Positions 46,903 through 58,370 of a stretch of 64,000 nt of DNA are shown piece by piece. The DNA lies in contig CM038908.1 in the NCBI GenBank assembly GCA_021904315.1, positions 27,362,501 through 27,426,500 on the forward strand. The letters are read 5' to 3'. The notes beneath the pieces were generated by a model, which made no database searches, had not been told where the DNA came from, and saw nothing but the letters and a program-made list of their open reading frames with translations. The position numbers and the translations under genes were made by a program. Positions within the stretch are counted from its first letter, which is position 1, and every line of letters starts with the position of its first letter. The DNA is from Sphagnum magellanicum (taxonomy: Eukaryota > Streptophyta > Sphagnopsida > Sphagnales > Sphagnaceae).

Positions 46903-49134
46903 ATTAATCTTACAAAGGAGACTAAAGTTTTCCACTGCTGTATGTGTAGCTAGCTGGCTATCATGCACCTAATGTTACTTGATCTCTTTGCCACCCATAT
47001 TGACTTGTGGTTGCTCATCAACTCTTAGAAATTGATGAAACCTATTTTCGAGGCTCTATTTCTCATCAAGAGTAGTACAAAGGTACGACTGCATAGTCCC
47101 CCACTTCAATTGTGTGACCCCAAAATGATCTGTGCAACTTGTATCAGATAAAGAACATCATTAGTGTAATACCCATCAGGAGCTGGATGGAGGAGCACTA
47201 TTTACTATTGTGGATAAATTAGAAGGGGGGGGGGATTCAATCATCCCATCATTTGCACACATTAAATCCTGTTTTTTCCTTTGGCATTCATACCAAGGGC
47301 AAGGGGAGGAATGCTCATTAGGCTCTTGAGTTCCAAACTTCTCACACTTCAAATGAGTGGTTTTACCTCATGACCACATGATTATAGTCGGGTGTGGCCA
47401 TCATGGATATGACTAGAGTCCTGATTTGAACCCACAAAATTAAAGCTGGTAGAAGCTTGTTTGATGGCAATAATAAAGGACCATAGGTAACTGACCTCTC
47501 AATATGCATAAATTGTCATTGCTACATGTGGTAAACAAATTTCAACATGTGACAACAATATTTCAGTAAATTGAGGTAAAGAAGGTAACAGGATCTCATG
47601 TGAGAGCATAATGATACCTATGTTGTCCCAGGCTGTTTGAAGAGCTCCAACAACAGTAGGCTTATGGTGTAAGAACCATTGAGTGCTGAGAGGGAAAACA
47701 GCAACTTGTCAAGCAAGCATGATAAAGTTTTATGTCTCCTCAGTTGTGGTCGACAGCCAACCCTTTTTTTTTTCCTCCACAATGCTGCTGCAACCTGAAC
47801 CATTGAGACCGACCAACTCTGATAGTCTTCCTTTGCAGCTAGCCATGATCAACAAAGCCCTTTTGAAGTATTGAACAAACAATGTATCAGCCCTAAACAC
47901 TAGGTACCATAATATATCCATCCTTGCACATGTTCATAAACAGATGTTCCAAAAATGATGCTGTTGGAGTGAAGGGCATCCCATGCAATCAAACTTTGGT
48001 GAAGGGTTGCATGATCTTGTGAAATTGGTGACTCTTGTTTCACCCTCCTCGGTAATGAATGGAACCATGACATTGCATCATATAGATTTAATGTCATCAT
48101 GTTTGTGCTTCTTAACAAGGGTGGGGGTAACCTATTGGCTTCATAGTCCAAGTCTAGATTGATTTCTTTTTCTTTTTCAGTGAGACGCTATCAAAAGCCA
48201 GCTGCATGATTAAGACTCAAGAGATGTATGTCTCTTTGCAATGTGGGCACTTTTTATATATGGTTGCAACACTAGGCCTCCCATTCTACCACCCACTCCA
48301 ACTATTTTTCAAACTTGGGAGCTTTATTTTGGAATCCTCATGGGATCCTGGCCTAGTTTAACCACAAGCAAAACATGCAGTCTCTTTATTCCAAGTTGGC
48401 CATCATGATGCAAAGCAAAACACTCTCACATCCATATTGTTACTTTCTAAATTACACTAATTTTGTTGTCTATGCAATACGAAACAATTTTGGTAAACAA
48501 ATTCCAACTATTGTGATTCATACTAGTACCCTAAAACATTCGTAGAAGTCAATACTCACTAATCAATTGTCAGCTTAAATTCATTGTCACAAGATCGTGC
48601 GAGTCAACAACTAACAAAGGTTGAATAAATTGGGACATCTAGCCAAATTGCATAGCGACTTGGCAGCTATCACCACCTTGTAATGGGTTTTTAGTTCCAA
48701 TATGTCAACACAAATGATGAAGATAGTTCATAAATGTACTTGATGTGAAAATTTTCATCACAAGGGAACAAAACAGGACAAACATATTAAACATATACAA
48801 ATAGCATACAAAATAGTCCACCCTGAAGTCACACTAGGTGGGGTACCACTTGAGTACAATATGGTGCAAAACCAACCCCACATCAACAACAAATTATGAC
48901 AACAACCCTGGGTCAGGTTGCATCTGATACATCAATTTTCTAAGCGTTCCCATGTGGGCGGGCATGTTGTGGTTCAAAGTGGAACATCATCAACCCAAAA
49001 GCAGGAAAATGCAGTCACTCATTCCCTGGGGAAGGGAACAAATGATGAGGGCAATCCACTCATTCTGATATGTTTTAGATATTCAAAACCAGTGTTTTTA
49101 TTGTGAATTTTGTGATGATGTAGCCCAAAGTTGG

Positions 49135-50300
49135 CCAATCATCCATAGGGAAGATTTAGGCAAATTTGACTATAAACCAGATATGCAAGTGAAGGGAGAG
49201 TGGGTCTGGATTTTGGTGTAGGGTTAAGGCCCCGGATGGGTGCTTTATGGAAATAAGGGACCCCGAGGCAGGAGCTGAGGGAGTCCCAAATTTCTGTAAA
49301 GTACCCATCCATGGGCTTTACACAGTGTAAAAATTGAGTGTCACTTTTTTTTCTTGTGATTCCCAGTGGGTGCCAAATGGATACCCATTGAGTATCATAG
49401 GGAAAATATATATAAGGATATACGAAATACAGAAAGCTCACCTCCGTTTTCATAAAGCCTGGTGGCCGTAATACACTTTGCAAGAGTATCTTCAGATACA
49501 CTACAAAAATTGGCCAGGTTTTTACATGCTCCCAATGATGTGTTCACCTTGTGAGGCTAGCAAAACCCAAAGTGGTGAACACCACCAAGGCTAGGCAGGA
49601 GGAAGCAATAAGAGGTGTAGAACCAAGGCCATAATGGCTCCTCCCAGATTTAGCCAAATATGGTTATAAACCAGAAATAAAGTGAAAATCATTAATTATC
49701 CTTCCATATGTTTGGCTACATGAGGAAAATTAAATATATGATGATTTTTATTTGTTATTTCTTCACTTTGAGTGATTAAAAACCTCCAAAATCAATTTCT
49801 TTGAATTTTTTTCATTTCTCTTTTTGGCAAAATTTCATCCCCAAAAAATTGCTAATCCTAGTAGACAAATGTCTACAAAAATTCAATACTAGGAAGGTAT
49901 TAGTAGGCTATTCATATGGGGAATCGATGGAAATTTTATTATAGTCTAATCTATACCTATATAAATGTAATACGAATTGGTGAGGCCAACTATTTTTTTG
50001 CGAAATTTCACATTGTTCTAAATTTTGAAGGAAATATTTTATTGCAAGATTTTTATTTTTATTTTAAACGTTCGCCCAAAAAGGAGTAGTTTTGGGTTAG
50101 GTTCAGTATATTTCTATTCTTGGTTCCAATAGATGGCCAAACTATAGAAGGATTCTTTATGGAACATGTCTTAAAGATTGGTTGTCATTTAATACTATGT
50201 CTTCCTTGGGATGCTAACCACTGATGCAAAAGCATAAACTTGGGGGAAAAAAACCCTAAACCCATTTTATTTTAGTGCACAATTTTTTTTGAATGTGAAA
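49135..50300 (+). repeat. Dispersed repeat family, two adjacent copies
   Basis: A GGCAAATTTGACTATAAACC block at about 49,156 and a GCCAAATATGGTTATAAACC block at about 49,654 are followed by similar sequence. The end near 50,150-50,230 (TGGTTGTCATTTAATACTAT, then TTGGGATGCTAACC) matches 60,290-60,350 (TTGTTGCCATTTAATGCTAA, then TTGGGATGCTAGCC). Other copies of the leading block are at about 3,785, 4,970 (- strand), 14,055, 60,528 and 63,980. No coding capacity is evident. Confidence 0.6.
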
Positions 50301-52290
50301 ATTTTTAATTTTTAAAAATATGTTATTATAATATTCTCATATTTCTGAAACATTGATTTGAAATGAACAAAGTTTTGAAATAAATGAACATACATTTTTA
50401 TCAAGAATGAAATGAGCTCAAAAAATTCATATATATTTCCAAAGGATGGATATTGGATGGATTGAAATGTATGTTTCCTCCCTCTCCCACCCCTTCAAAA
50501 CTTGTAATTAAGAACCATTGTGGGGTCAAACCAAATAGAGTTTATTTGAAAGTAAATTGGATGGAGCAAGTGCAATGATAGAATAAGGAAAACCTTTTTT
50601 TTCCAAATGAAGGGGTAATACAATTAAGTTCAAAAGTGAGTTCATAAATCGAATACTAAGTGGATGAAATGAGCTTTTCAAGGTTTTTGAACCTAGTATT
50701 AGGCCAACACTAGAAACTAATTAGGACTTCATAAGGAATTGAAGGCAATGGGTGGGAACTTGACAATTTTTTTTCTAGCAAATTATCACCAATTCTTTAA
50801 ATTTTAAAAAAAAACCCTAACTACTAATACAAAGGAAAAAGTGAAGGGGTTTTCATTTTCCATTGTTGAAAAACATCTAACAACAAATTGGGATGGGACA
50901 AAAAATGTTATATATAGACCCCCATCACCACCACCCAACCCTAAACATATGTTGCCACATTATGACAATGAAAACCATTGATCTTGCCAAATGACCACAT
51001 CTTGCCCATTGAATAATGTTCACAATGATCTTGAATCCATTAATATTGCTAACAATTTTTGCACCTTATGTGCAGGAGCGATCCAAAGCTTCTCTCCAAC
51101 TTGTTTTCATTTTTCACCCAAGGACTATATCCTGTGATGGTGTATTACCAACTTGCTTTAAAGTTATGTTTTCCTTTCACCTTATTTATCAACATTGAGG
51201 TTTTGATGCAAAATGTATTCCATAGTGTAATGTGCAAGGTTTATGATGCAACTTGTGAGTCAATCATCAACAAATCACTTCCATATCCTTTTAAATCCTT
51301 GTTCCATTGTGATTTTTGCATTCAACACTTTAGTCAATCAAAAGGACTACTTTCTTAGCTTTCAAATTCCTTTATATCCATTATGTTTTGTCATGAAACT
51401 TCACATAAGATTGTGATTCATTTGACATTCTAGATTAAGAAATTTTGATTTTTGTTAAATGAATGTTTGTTGAACAAATCAATGGAATTGGGAGTTATTA
51501 TCATTGCAACTCTACTTGCTTTCTCCACCTCTTGTGTTATGTGTAAAGTTTTGTTTATGTGCTAGACTATGGACAAATGTGAATGATATGTGACATATTA
51601 CCATTCTTCATTATTTTACACTAGACTTTGTGCAAGTGTGAAGCATTCAAGAGTTGAACTATGATATTCTATGTGAGTTGTTGAGCTACATAAGTTGCCA
51701 AGCTACATGATTATATCCAATTTGTTGAACTATGCAAAATATCATTAAGTTACATGATTATCCACAATGTAAGTGAATCATTCATTTCCATTTCCTTTTT
51801 TTTTCCCTTTTTTTTCATTTACAAAATATGAGGATTGAATGTAGGCCATAAGGGAGATATGTGCCATCCCTAAATTATTGTGCTTGTGATTTGTTACAAT
51901 TTAACCAAAAGTTTAACTAGTTCAAATTTCCTTCCCAAGTTTTTTTTTCCATTTCAAGTTTGTTGTGATTCAACTAGGGGTTTAAAAACTCATCCCTCCC
52001 TCTTGAATCCTTTTTATTTTTTGCATTTTAATTGTGTTGTGATTTGACCAAAGGTTACCAAGATTGAACCTCCTTCCTTGCCTATTTTTTGCATTTCAAT
52101 TATGTTATGTATAAATGCAATGTGCATTATGGAATTGTTGCAAAATTGAATGGTTTTTTAGTTTTAGCCTTATGTTCTCCATTTTCCAAACTTTATATTT
52201 CCAAAGTTCGATCCTTTCACAATGCCATCACAATTCCCATAGTCCTACATGCTAAGAATTAGAAATTATTTGTTTCCCACAATCATGGAA
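50300..52290. other. AT-rich spacer; no gene seen
   Basis: A 99-aa frame at 51,059-51,358 has no recognisable motif. Being next to the hAT relic, part of this stretch could belong to it, but I cannot show that. Confidence 0.4.
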
Positions 52291-54080
52291 GTGTTGCCCA
52301 ACAATCCCAAAAAATAGCAAGTAACATTGGAATCACAATTCAAGGCGGACAATGGAAAAATTCGTGCATTAAGAGGTTATGCATAGGCAAGCAAAGCTAT
52401 AGTGGGGGTTGCTTATTATGTTGTTTTGAATTGTGATGAGGTATCTATAGTTGACAACCAATTTTGGTCGTTTGTCCACTATTATGTGGTGGAAAACTAA
52501 ATAAGAATCTAATTTTCATTTCTTTGGATTGGGTGGTAGAATGATCAAAGTCTAATAATTTGACAAAGGTGAATATGGAGACAATGATGAACGGTGGTCT
52601 ATTATGAGATTAGATTGTTAAGAAACTCATATGTTTTGGGGTAGGTGATGTCAATGTTTTTTTTAAGGCACCAATACTAGTGTGGCAAAACAAATCCATG
52701 ACAATTATGCTCCTCATTTGATGGGGATTATCTGTTGTATGGCCCATTGCACCAATTTGGTAGTGTAAACTTTGTTGAATTTGCCTTAGGTGATGCAGTT
52801 TGAAAGTTTACCATAAATTCTATGCTCTTATTTTGCACATTCACCAAATAAACACTTGGGGTTCACAAAGTCTGGTTAACATCATGGAAACAAAGGGGGA
52901 CAAAATGTATCGAAATGTGAAAACTAAATAGATTTTGATGTTCAACCCTTCCAAACAAATGATGGAGAAATACAAAACTTTGTTAATCAAAATGGCCTTA
53001 GGTAGCCCTACAAATGAACAAGCAAAATTGAACTACAAACATATTTATGACCTTTAGATTTTTCTTGGACTTGTTTGCATTTTATTTTTCTAGAGTTCAT
53101 GCATGCTCTCCATAAGTTTGCACAAATGAAAAACGTTTTTGTGTTTGATTTGGTAACAATTATCAAGGTATATCAAAGTGACATCTACAATATGTATTGT
53201 GATCCCACTTCCAATTTCATTATAGACAACTTTTGGGCCTTCAAATCTTTGCTAGAATTTAAACTTGAGAACATCCAGATGCAATGGATTTTTTATTTGA
53301 ATTTTGGAGTTCAACATTTGGCTAACATGTTTAGGTAGTGCATCAAGATTTGGAGACCATTTTGCCATCATTTTTGATTGTTTATTGTTGCCATCATTTA
53401 TAGAATCATTGGTGAAGAACTAATGCAAAGGTAAGAATGTGCATTTTTTACTTGTTTTTCCCCTTTTTTAGTTTTTAGATTTGTTTGTGTATTTTTATTT
53501 ATTTTTTTCAATTTTTTGATTTTCATTTTTATGTAGATCCATGAACTATGTACGCTTTGGCAAGGGCTAGAAAGGCTTTCATTCAAGAATTAAAAACTTA
53601 GTTTTAGCCCACAGTGTCACGGATGTTCTAAAAGTTGTGTATTTCTAGTATTGGTTGTAGTTAAAGTATAATGCATCATTTGCCAAACAACTACTTTAGG
53701 TTATCAAAGTAGCATTTTGTTATGAAAAAACCTAGTGGGGGGGATATTAAGGAACAAAGGTATGTGGACTATTGAATGCTAGTGACCTTGATTACTAGCA
53801 AAGCATGTTCAAGGTTAGAATGAAATCAAGTGCGACAACATGTATAGCACCACCTTTTGACACCAATCCTTTAACTAAAATGTGGCACCTTGTGATGACA
53901 TCTTGGATATTAGTCTCTAACTTCCTTGAATATGTGAAACTAGCTAAATTGGCTATGGTGCAAATAGTAGGCAATGTGGAGGATGAAAGATGTTCAAAGC
54001 TTTGCAATAGGCTCACTTCGTATCTACCACTTGTTTTGTGTGTGTTTGCACAACAATTTTATATTTTGCAAATTTTCTAA
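52290..54080 (+). mobile_element. hAT-superfamily transposase relic
   Basis: Pieces in several + strand frames follow one another as in a hAT transposase. An SPTNEQAKLNY segment lies near 53,000. The frame 53,075-53,338 carries LHKFAQMKNVFVFDLVTIIK, YNMYCDPTSNFI and FKSLLEFK. The frame 53,805-54,080 includes NPLTKMWHLVMTS, FLEYVKLAKLAMVQIVGNVE and DERCSK, the C-terminal dimerisation region (compare 'L...A...L.I..SS...ER.FS'). Stops and frame changes separate the pieces and the conserved block after DERC is altered, so the gene is dead. Terminal inverted repeats and 8-bp duplications were not found by eye. Confidence 0.75.
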
Positions 54081-55308
54081 TATGTAGAATGAATTGAGCA
54101 ATGGAGAGGAATATGTAAGCAATATTGTTATGATGGTTAGGGTGCTTTCTAGGTTCACTGGGCCTATTTATGCAAGGGCATGAACCTAATGGCTTATGTT
54201 TCTATCTCTATTGAATTCAATGGTTTTTCTTTGCACGATTTTTTGAAGTTGTAAACATGTGCTAACTTGATTTGCTTTTGTAAGTCACTTGTGCTAGAAA
54301 GGCCAATTTCAAGGGTTCAATTCCTTCACAAGCGCTTGGATTTGCTTGTGAAATAAGATGCTCACTTGTTTGTTCAACCTTCTTAGTCTTGATTGTGTGA
54401 ATCCATACACAAATTGTCCTAAACAAGTAAATGCCAGATTCAAAGAGAATAATTTGACTCTTCACCTTAAAAAACCCCATGTGCAATAATAGCAAGATAG
54501 CCAAAAAAATTTGAATATTTGACAATGATGGCCAGATTTTAGCACCTTTGAATTTTCACCCCAAAAATTATAGGAGTAAATATACTAAGATAAACGATCT
54601 AGCAATGGAGCTCGCCAGAGCTGCCGTGTAAAATGGCTTGTAGACAGTTCAGCACTAAATGACTTTCACAAGTGGTCCCACTGGCTACTTCGCCAAAATG
54701 AAGAAAAAAAAACACTGGAACTTGATTTATATAACTAGTGATCCTATGTCTAGAACAACCACTAACTTACTAACATCTATCATCTTTACCCATGTCACAA
54801 CCCCTGCTTCTTTTACCTTGGTTATGCCCTCCAAATACATGTGATTAGACATTATAAGATTTATAATCATTGTGGTTCTTAGGGTTACTTGGTCAATCAA
54901 CCTCCCCATAGATACCAATGATTTAACTTCACCAGGATGAAATGTTTGCTCTGAATTTGGCTTGAAGGGCATCAGTTTTTGAGTTTTGACTGTGATAACA
55001 TTTTACAAAAGTCTAAATGCAAAAGGTTCATCATTGATTGCCAAACAATTGTTGGCTCTCATAGGAATGATGCATGTAATGCCCTTGTTGTTGGAGTACA
55101 AATACAACAAATGTGAACAAATTGCCATATAGAAGGCCAATTTCATCAATTATGTGACCAAGCACCCACCCATGCACCATCAGCTAGGACTCAGTTTCAC
55201 CTTGGTAACCTATCTTGAAAACCCTCTTACTTCCAACTTCCCCTTCTTAAGTCTCTACCTAGGTAAGCAGGTATGTAGTATGTACCATAGGTAAGCCAGA
55301 GGTAAGTA

Positions 55309-55423
55309 GGTGGGGGAAATAAAGTGGTTATTGTGTAGGTAGGTAAGATGGTGATGGCTGCTAGGTAGGTAGAATGGTGGTTGCTACTAGGTAGGTAGTA
55401 TGGTGGTCACTACTAGGTAGGTA
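55309..55423 (+). repeat. 26-bp minisatellite
   Basis: CTAGGTAGGTAGWATGGTGG starts at 55,361 and 55,387, with a partial copy at 55,413 and a more diverged one at 55,335, an exact 26-bp spacing. Confidence 0.85.
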
Positions 55424-55720
55424 TATGCTTGTGAATGGGTTAGTACATAGCTAACCACAGTGTTTAGCTATGGACAGGAATGCAATGAAAAAGTGTTTCT
55501 TCATTCATTTTGCATTTTGCTCTGGTGGGTGCAGGTTCACTCTATCCCAATTGGTGGTTACTAGGTAGGGTAGATGAATGCAGATGGTTCTGCAAGTAGC
55601 TAACCACCATGGTTAGGTTAGTTTTGGGGCAGCAACGCAATGAAAAAGTGTTTCCTGTCCACATAACATCCATCCTGAACGGTGCACTGGTGGGGTGCTA
55701 GTTCACAGTGGCACATAGTA
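55415..55720 (+). repeat. 155-bp imperfect tandem duplication
   Basis: GCAATGAAAAAGTGTTTC occurs at 55,482 and 55,637. Both copies share TAGCTAACCAC upstream and GGTGGG...GTTCAC downstream. The second copy opens with another TACTAGGTAGG unit, so the duplication probably included the edge of the 26-bp array. Confidence 0.7.
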
Positions 55721-57312
55721 TAAGCTCTTGGATTGCAGAGCTAGCTAGGTAGCAAACATGGTTGGATTGTTAGAATTGCTGAAAAGCTTGAGAGTCTATA
55801 ATGGATGCCAGTACTACTCATGAGGCCTAAAGTGACCTGAAAACAATAAACAAGTTGCAGGGCTGAAATTTTGCCATTGTTTTACACTCTTTGGATCCAA
55901 GGACACACAACTCAAAATTGTAGTTGACAATTGAACTAGTTACTACTATCAGATTCTCCTTCTTCATAATTCCCATGGTTAATCCATTTGACTTAAATGA
56001 TTCTATGTTATAATGCATCAAATCCTTCAATACCTATTACATCCTTTTTTAAAAAGGGAATATTTTGTTGCAAGTTTTTTTCCCTAAAAAACATTTGACA
56101 AAAAGCATGAATTAAATTTTCAAAAAAAGTATAGCCACAATAACAATTACTATTGAGTACAACTTTGAAGAGACTTCCAAAAATAAATTTCTACAGAACA
56201 GTTTAAAATTATCTAGGGATTCTCATCACCTCACCGGATATCTGGGGTGGATATCCTGATTTTCCAGATATCCGCCCAACACTGGTCAAGACATCTGGCT
56301 TCACATTGAGGTTTTTTTTTAATTAATGTGATAATAGTGGTGAGTTTTTGTTGGAAAAAACACATTTTTAAACTGAAAAAAAAACTTTTTTCCCAAGTTC
56401 TTTTTAGTTTCTGCGATAATAGTGAAGATTTGCAACCAGAAAAAGCACTCCATTGAGCTGTGGGTTTCCAGCAGCATTGGATACTAACAGGATGTTGAAT
56501 CATACATGAGTTCATGTTCATCCCACCCAAGTCATGGATTTCATAGGTAAGCCAAGTTTTACATTGTGAGTTTTGTGAACAAAGCTGGTCTGTTTTGCTG
56601 GAATTCACCTAGGTTCTCCCATGAGTCTGCATCTTTGTATTTGGTACAAATTGTGAGGCAAGTGTCTCAGGTTAGGCCAATTGTGATTACATGTGTGAAA
56701 AGTTGAACATGCTAATAACAGCAGAAGAAGAAATCATAAATTCATAACTCTCCTGTGTACCATGTACAACTGTGGCATTGGGAGTTCTGGCTGATGGTTT
56801 CAAGAGCAAAATTCTTGTTGCAAATCTTCCAGTCAACAACCATCCATTACAATAGTTGTGGGCTAGCCAGAGTAAAATCAAGACCATCTGGAACAACCAC
56901 AACTGTAGCAATAGATGGGTCGGTCAGGGTGTTATGGAACAATGAAGTCATCAAAATGTTGGTCAAAATGGTTTTTAGTTTCGTACCCATTATAGATATG
57001 GTCCTTACCCATAAAAGCAAACATTGCTGCAAAAGACGGGCATATGGAGTAATTGGAAATGCAAGCTCACAACAGAACATAAATTTTTGAAAGATACATA
57101 AGGAAAATCTAGACCTGATGAACATGTATTGTCTATTTCAGTGTGGCATCTTCCCCTGACCAACATCATGAAAGTTGCTATGACATGATGGAAACCAACA
57201 TTTACTAAATTATGATACTTGACTTGTTGTGCATGCATGCATGATCCGTGTTCACTTTTTGCACCTGATGTCATTTCCCCCCATCACAGATGTCAAATTC
57301 TCGTCACAAAAC

Positions 57313-57338
57313 ATTTTATTTTATTTTATTTTATTTAT
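57313..57338 (+). repeat. (ATTTT)n microsatellite
   Basis: About five tandem ATTTT units. Confidence 0.9.
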
Positions 57339-58155
57339 CAACCGACACCCATTATCAACAAGATGCATGTCAAAAGACGGGTCAGAAATCAAAACACGTA
57401 TCAAAATTCCAAAGGAGAAAAAAACAACCAACCAAAGCCCTGCTCTGGCAAATTCGTCCAAAACTGAATCTGGCCAAAGGGAAAACTTGCAAGAAAATGT
57501 TAATTTTGATCATCAATGTGTATCTTTTGAAAGAAGGGTGATCATCATAGCATAGGGCTTCTTGTCAAGCAACACAATATGCCGGAGACAAGTCTCACAA
57601 AAGAAAGTGCAGGTAATGCACCTTGTGTTCCCACAACAAGTTGGGAGAAATTGGACAAATCAATGGAAATGTCATTGAATAAAATTAAATGATTTGGACA
57701 ATATGGTTGTAGTTGGAGTGAAGCGGGGGGATACAATGCCATCAGGTCTCAAATGTTTAATTGAACGAGTACCTTTAATCCCAAAATTTTATTTTGTGTT
57801 CCATTTTCACTATTATTCATTTTTCTTCAACATCAGACTTTACATGCATTACAAATGGACTTTATATTGTACAATGATGCAAGTGATGTTGAAGTTATGT
57901 TTGACATCTATGGAAACGTCCAATGCACCATCATGTATTGTATCAGGCCAGTATATTGGACAATACAATTTGGCATCATATATTGTATTGACCCCTAAAC
58001 CCTAAAAATGCAGAACTGGGAGATGAAGGACACACTTTAAAAAAGCCTGTCTTACAGACATCAACAGAAACAAAAACCACACTAGATGTAATGCAAGTAT
58101 GTACCACATTTCTAAAAAGCTGAACTACTCCATGCCCTTCACACGACCACAGGGG

Positions 58156-58370
58156 GTCCAGAATGGGCACATCATTCTGCACGACATGTGACTTTGTTAG
58201 GAAAAAAGCAGACTAGAAAGACAAGAGTCCAGAATGGGCATCATTTTGCATGACATATATATATGACTTTGCAAGAAAAAAGTAGTTTAGGAAATAGGGT
58301 CCAGGATGGGCATCCAACTCCAGGTGACAGTATGGCTTTGTGGGAGCAGCTTTGCTTTCGGACAGCAGCG
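58156..58370 (+). repeat. 72-bp tandem repeat, three copies
   Basis: GTCCAGAATGGGCA begins at 58,156 and 58,227, and GTCCAGGATGGGCA at 58,299 (spacings 71 and 72). All share a GACATATGACTTTG-like middle. The third copy is the most diverged. Confidence 0.8.

Larger units (their letters stand above)
40570..49130. other. Gene-poor stretch upstream of the LONGIFOLIA-like gene
   Basis: I find no supportable gene. Short ORFs with protein-like composition exist (42,430-42,618 and 47,618-48,151, both - strand) but lack family motifs and continuations. Simple repeats are the (CAG)n at 44,981 and (CA)n(CT)n at 46,868. A single MITE-like end (GTGTCCAAGCTGCCAAGGTA) is at about 43,217. Confidence 0.5.

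Noticed and set aside
47618-48151. Run of protein-like - strand segments in different frames
   Set aside because: Could be a decayed coding fragment, but nothing identifies a family; chance is not excluded.
49139-49501. 120-aa frame on the - strand
   Set aside because: Covers the dispersed repeat and a local ATGGGTGC-like repetition; no domain.
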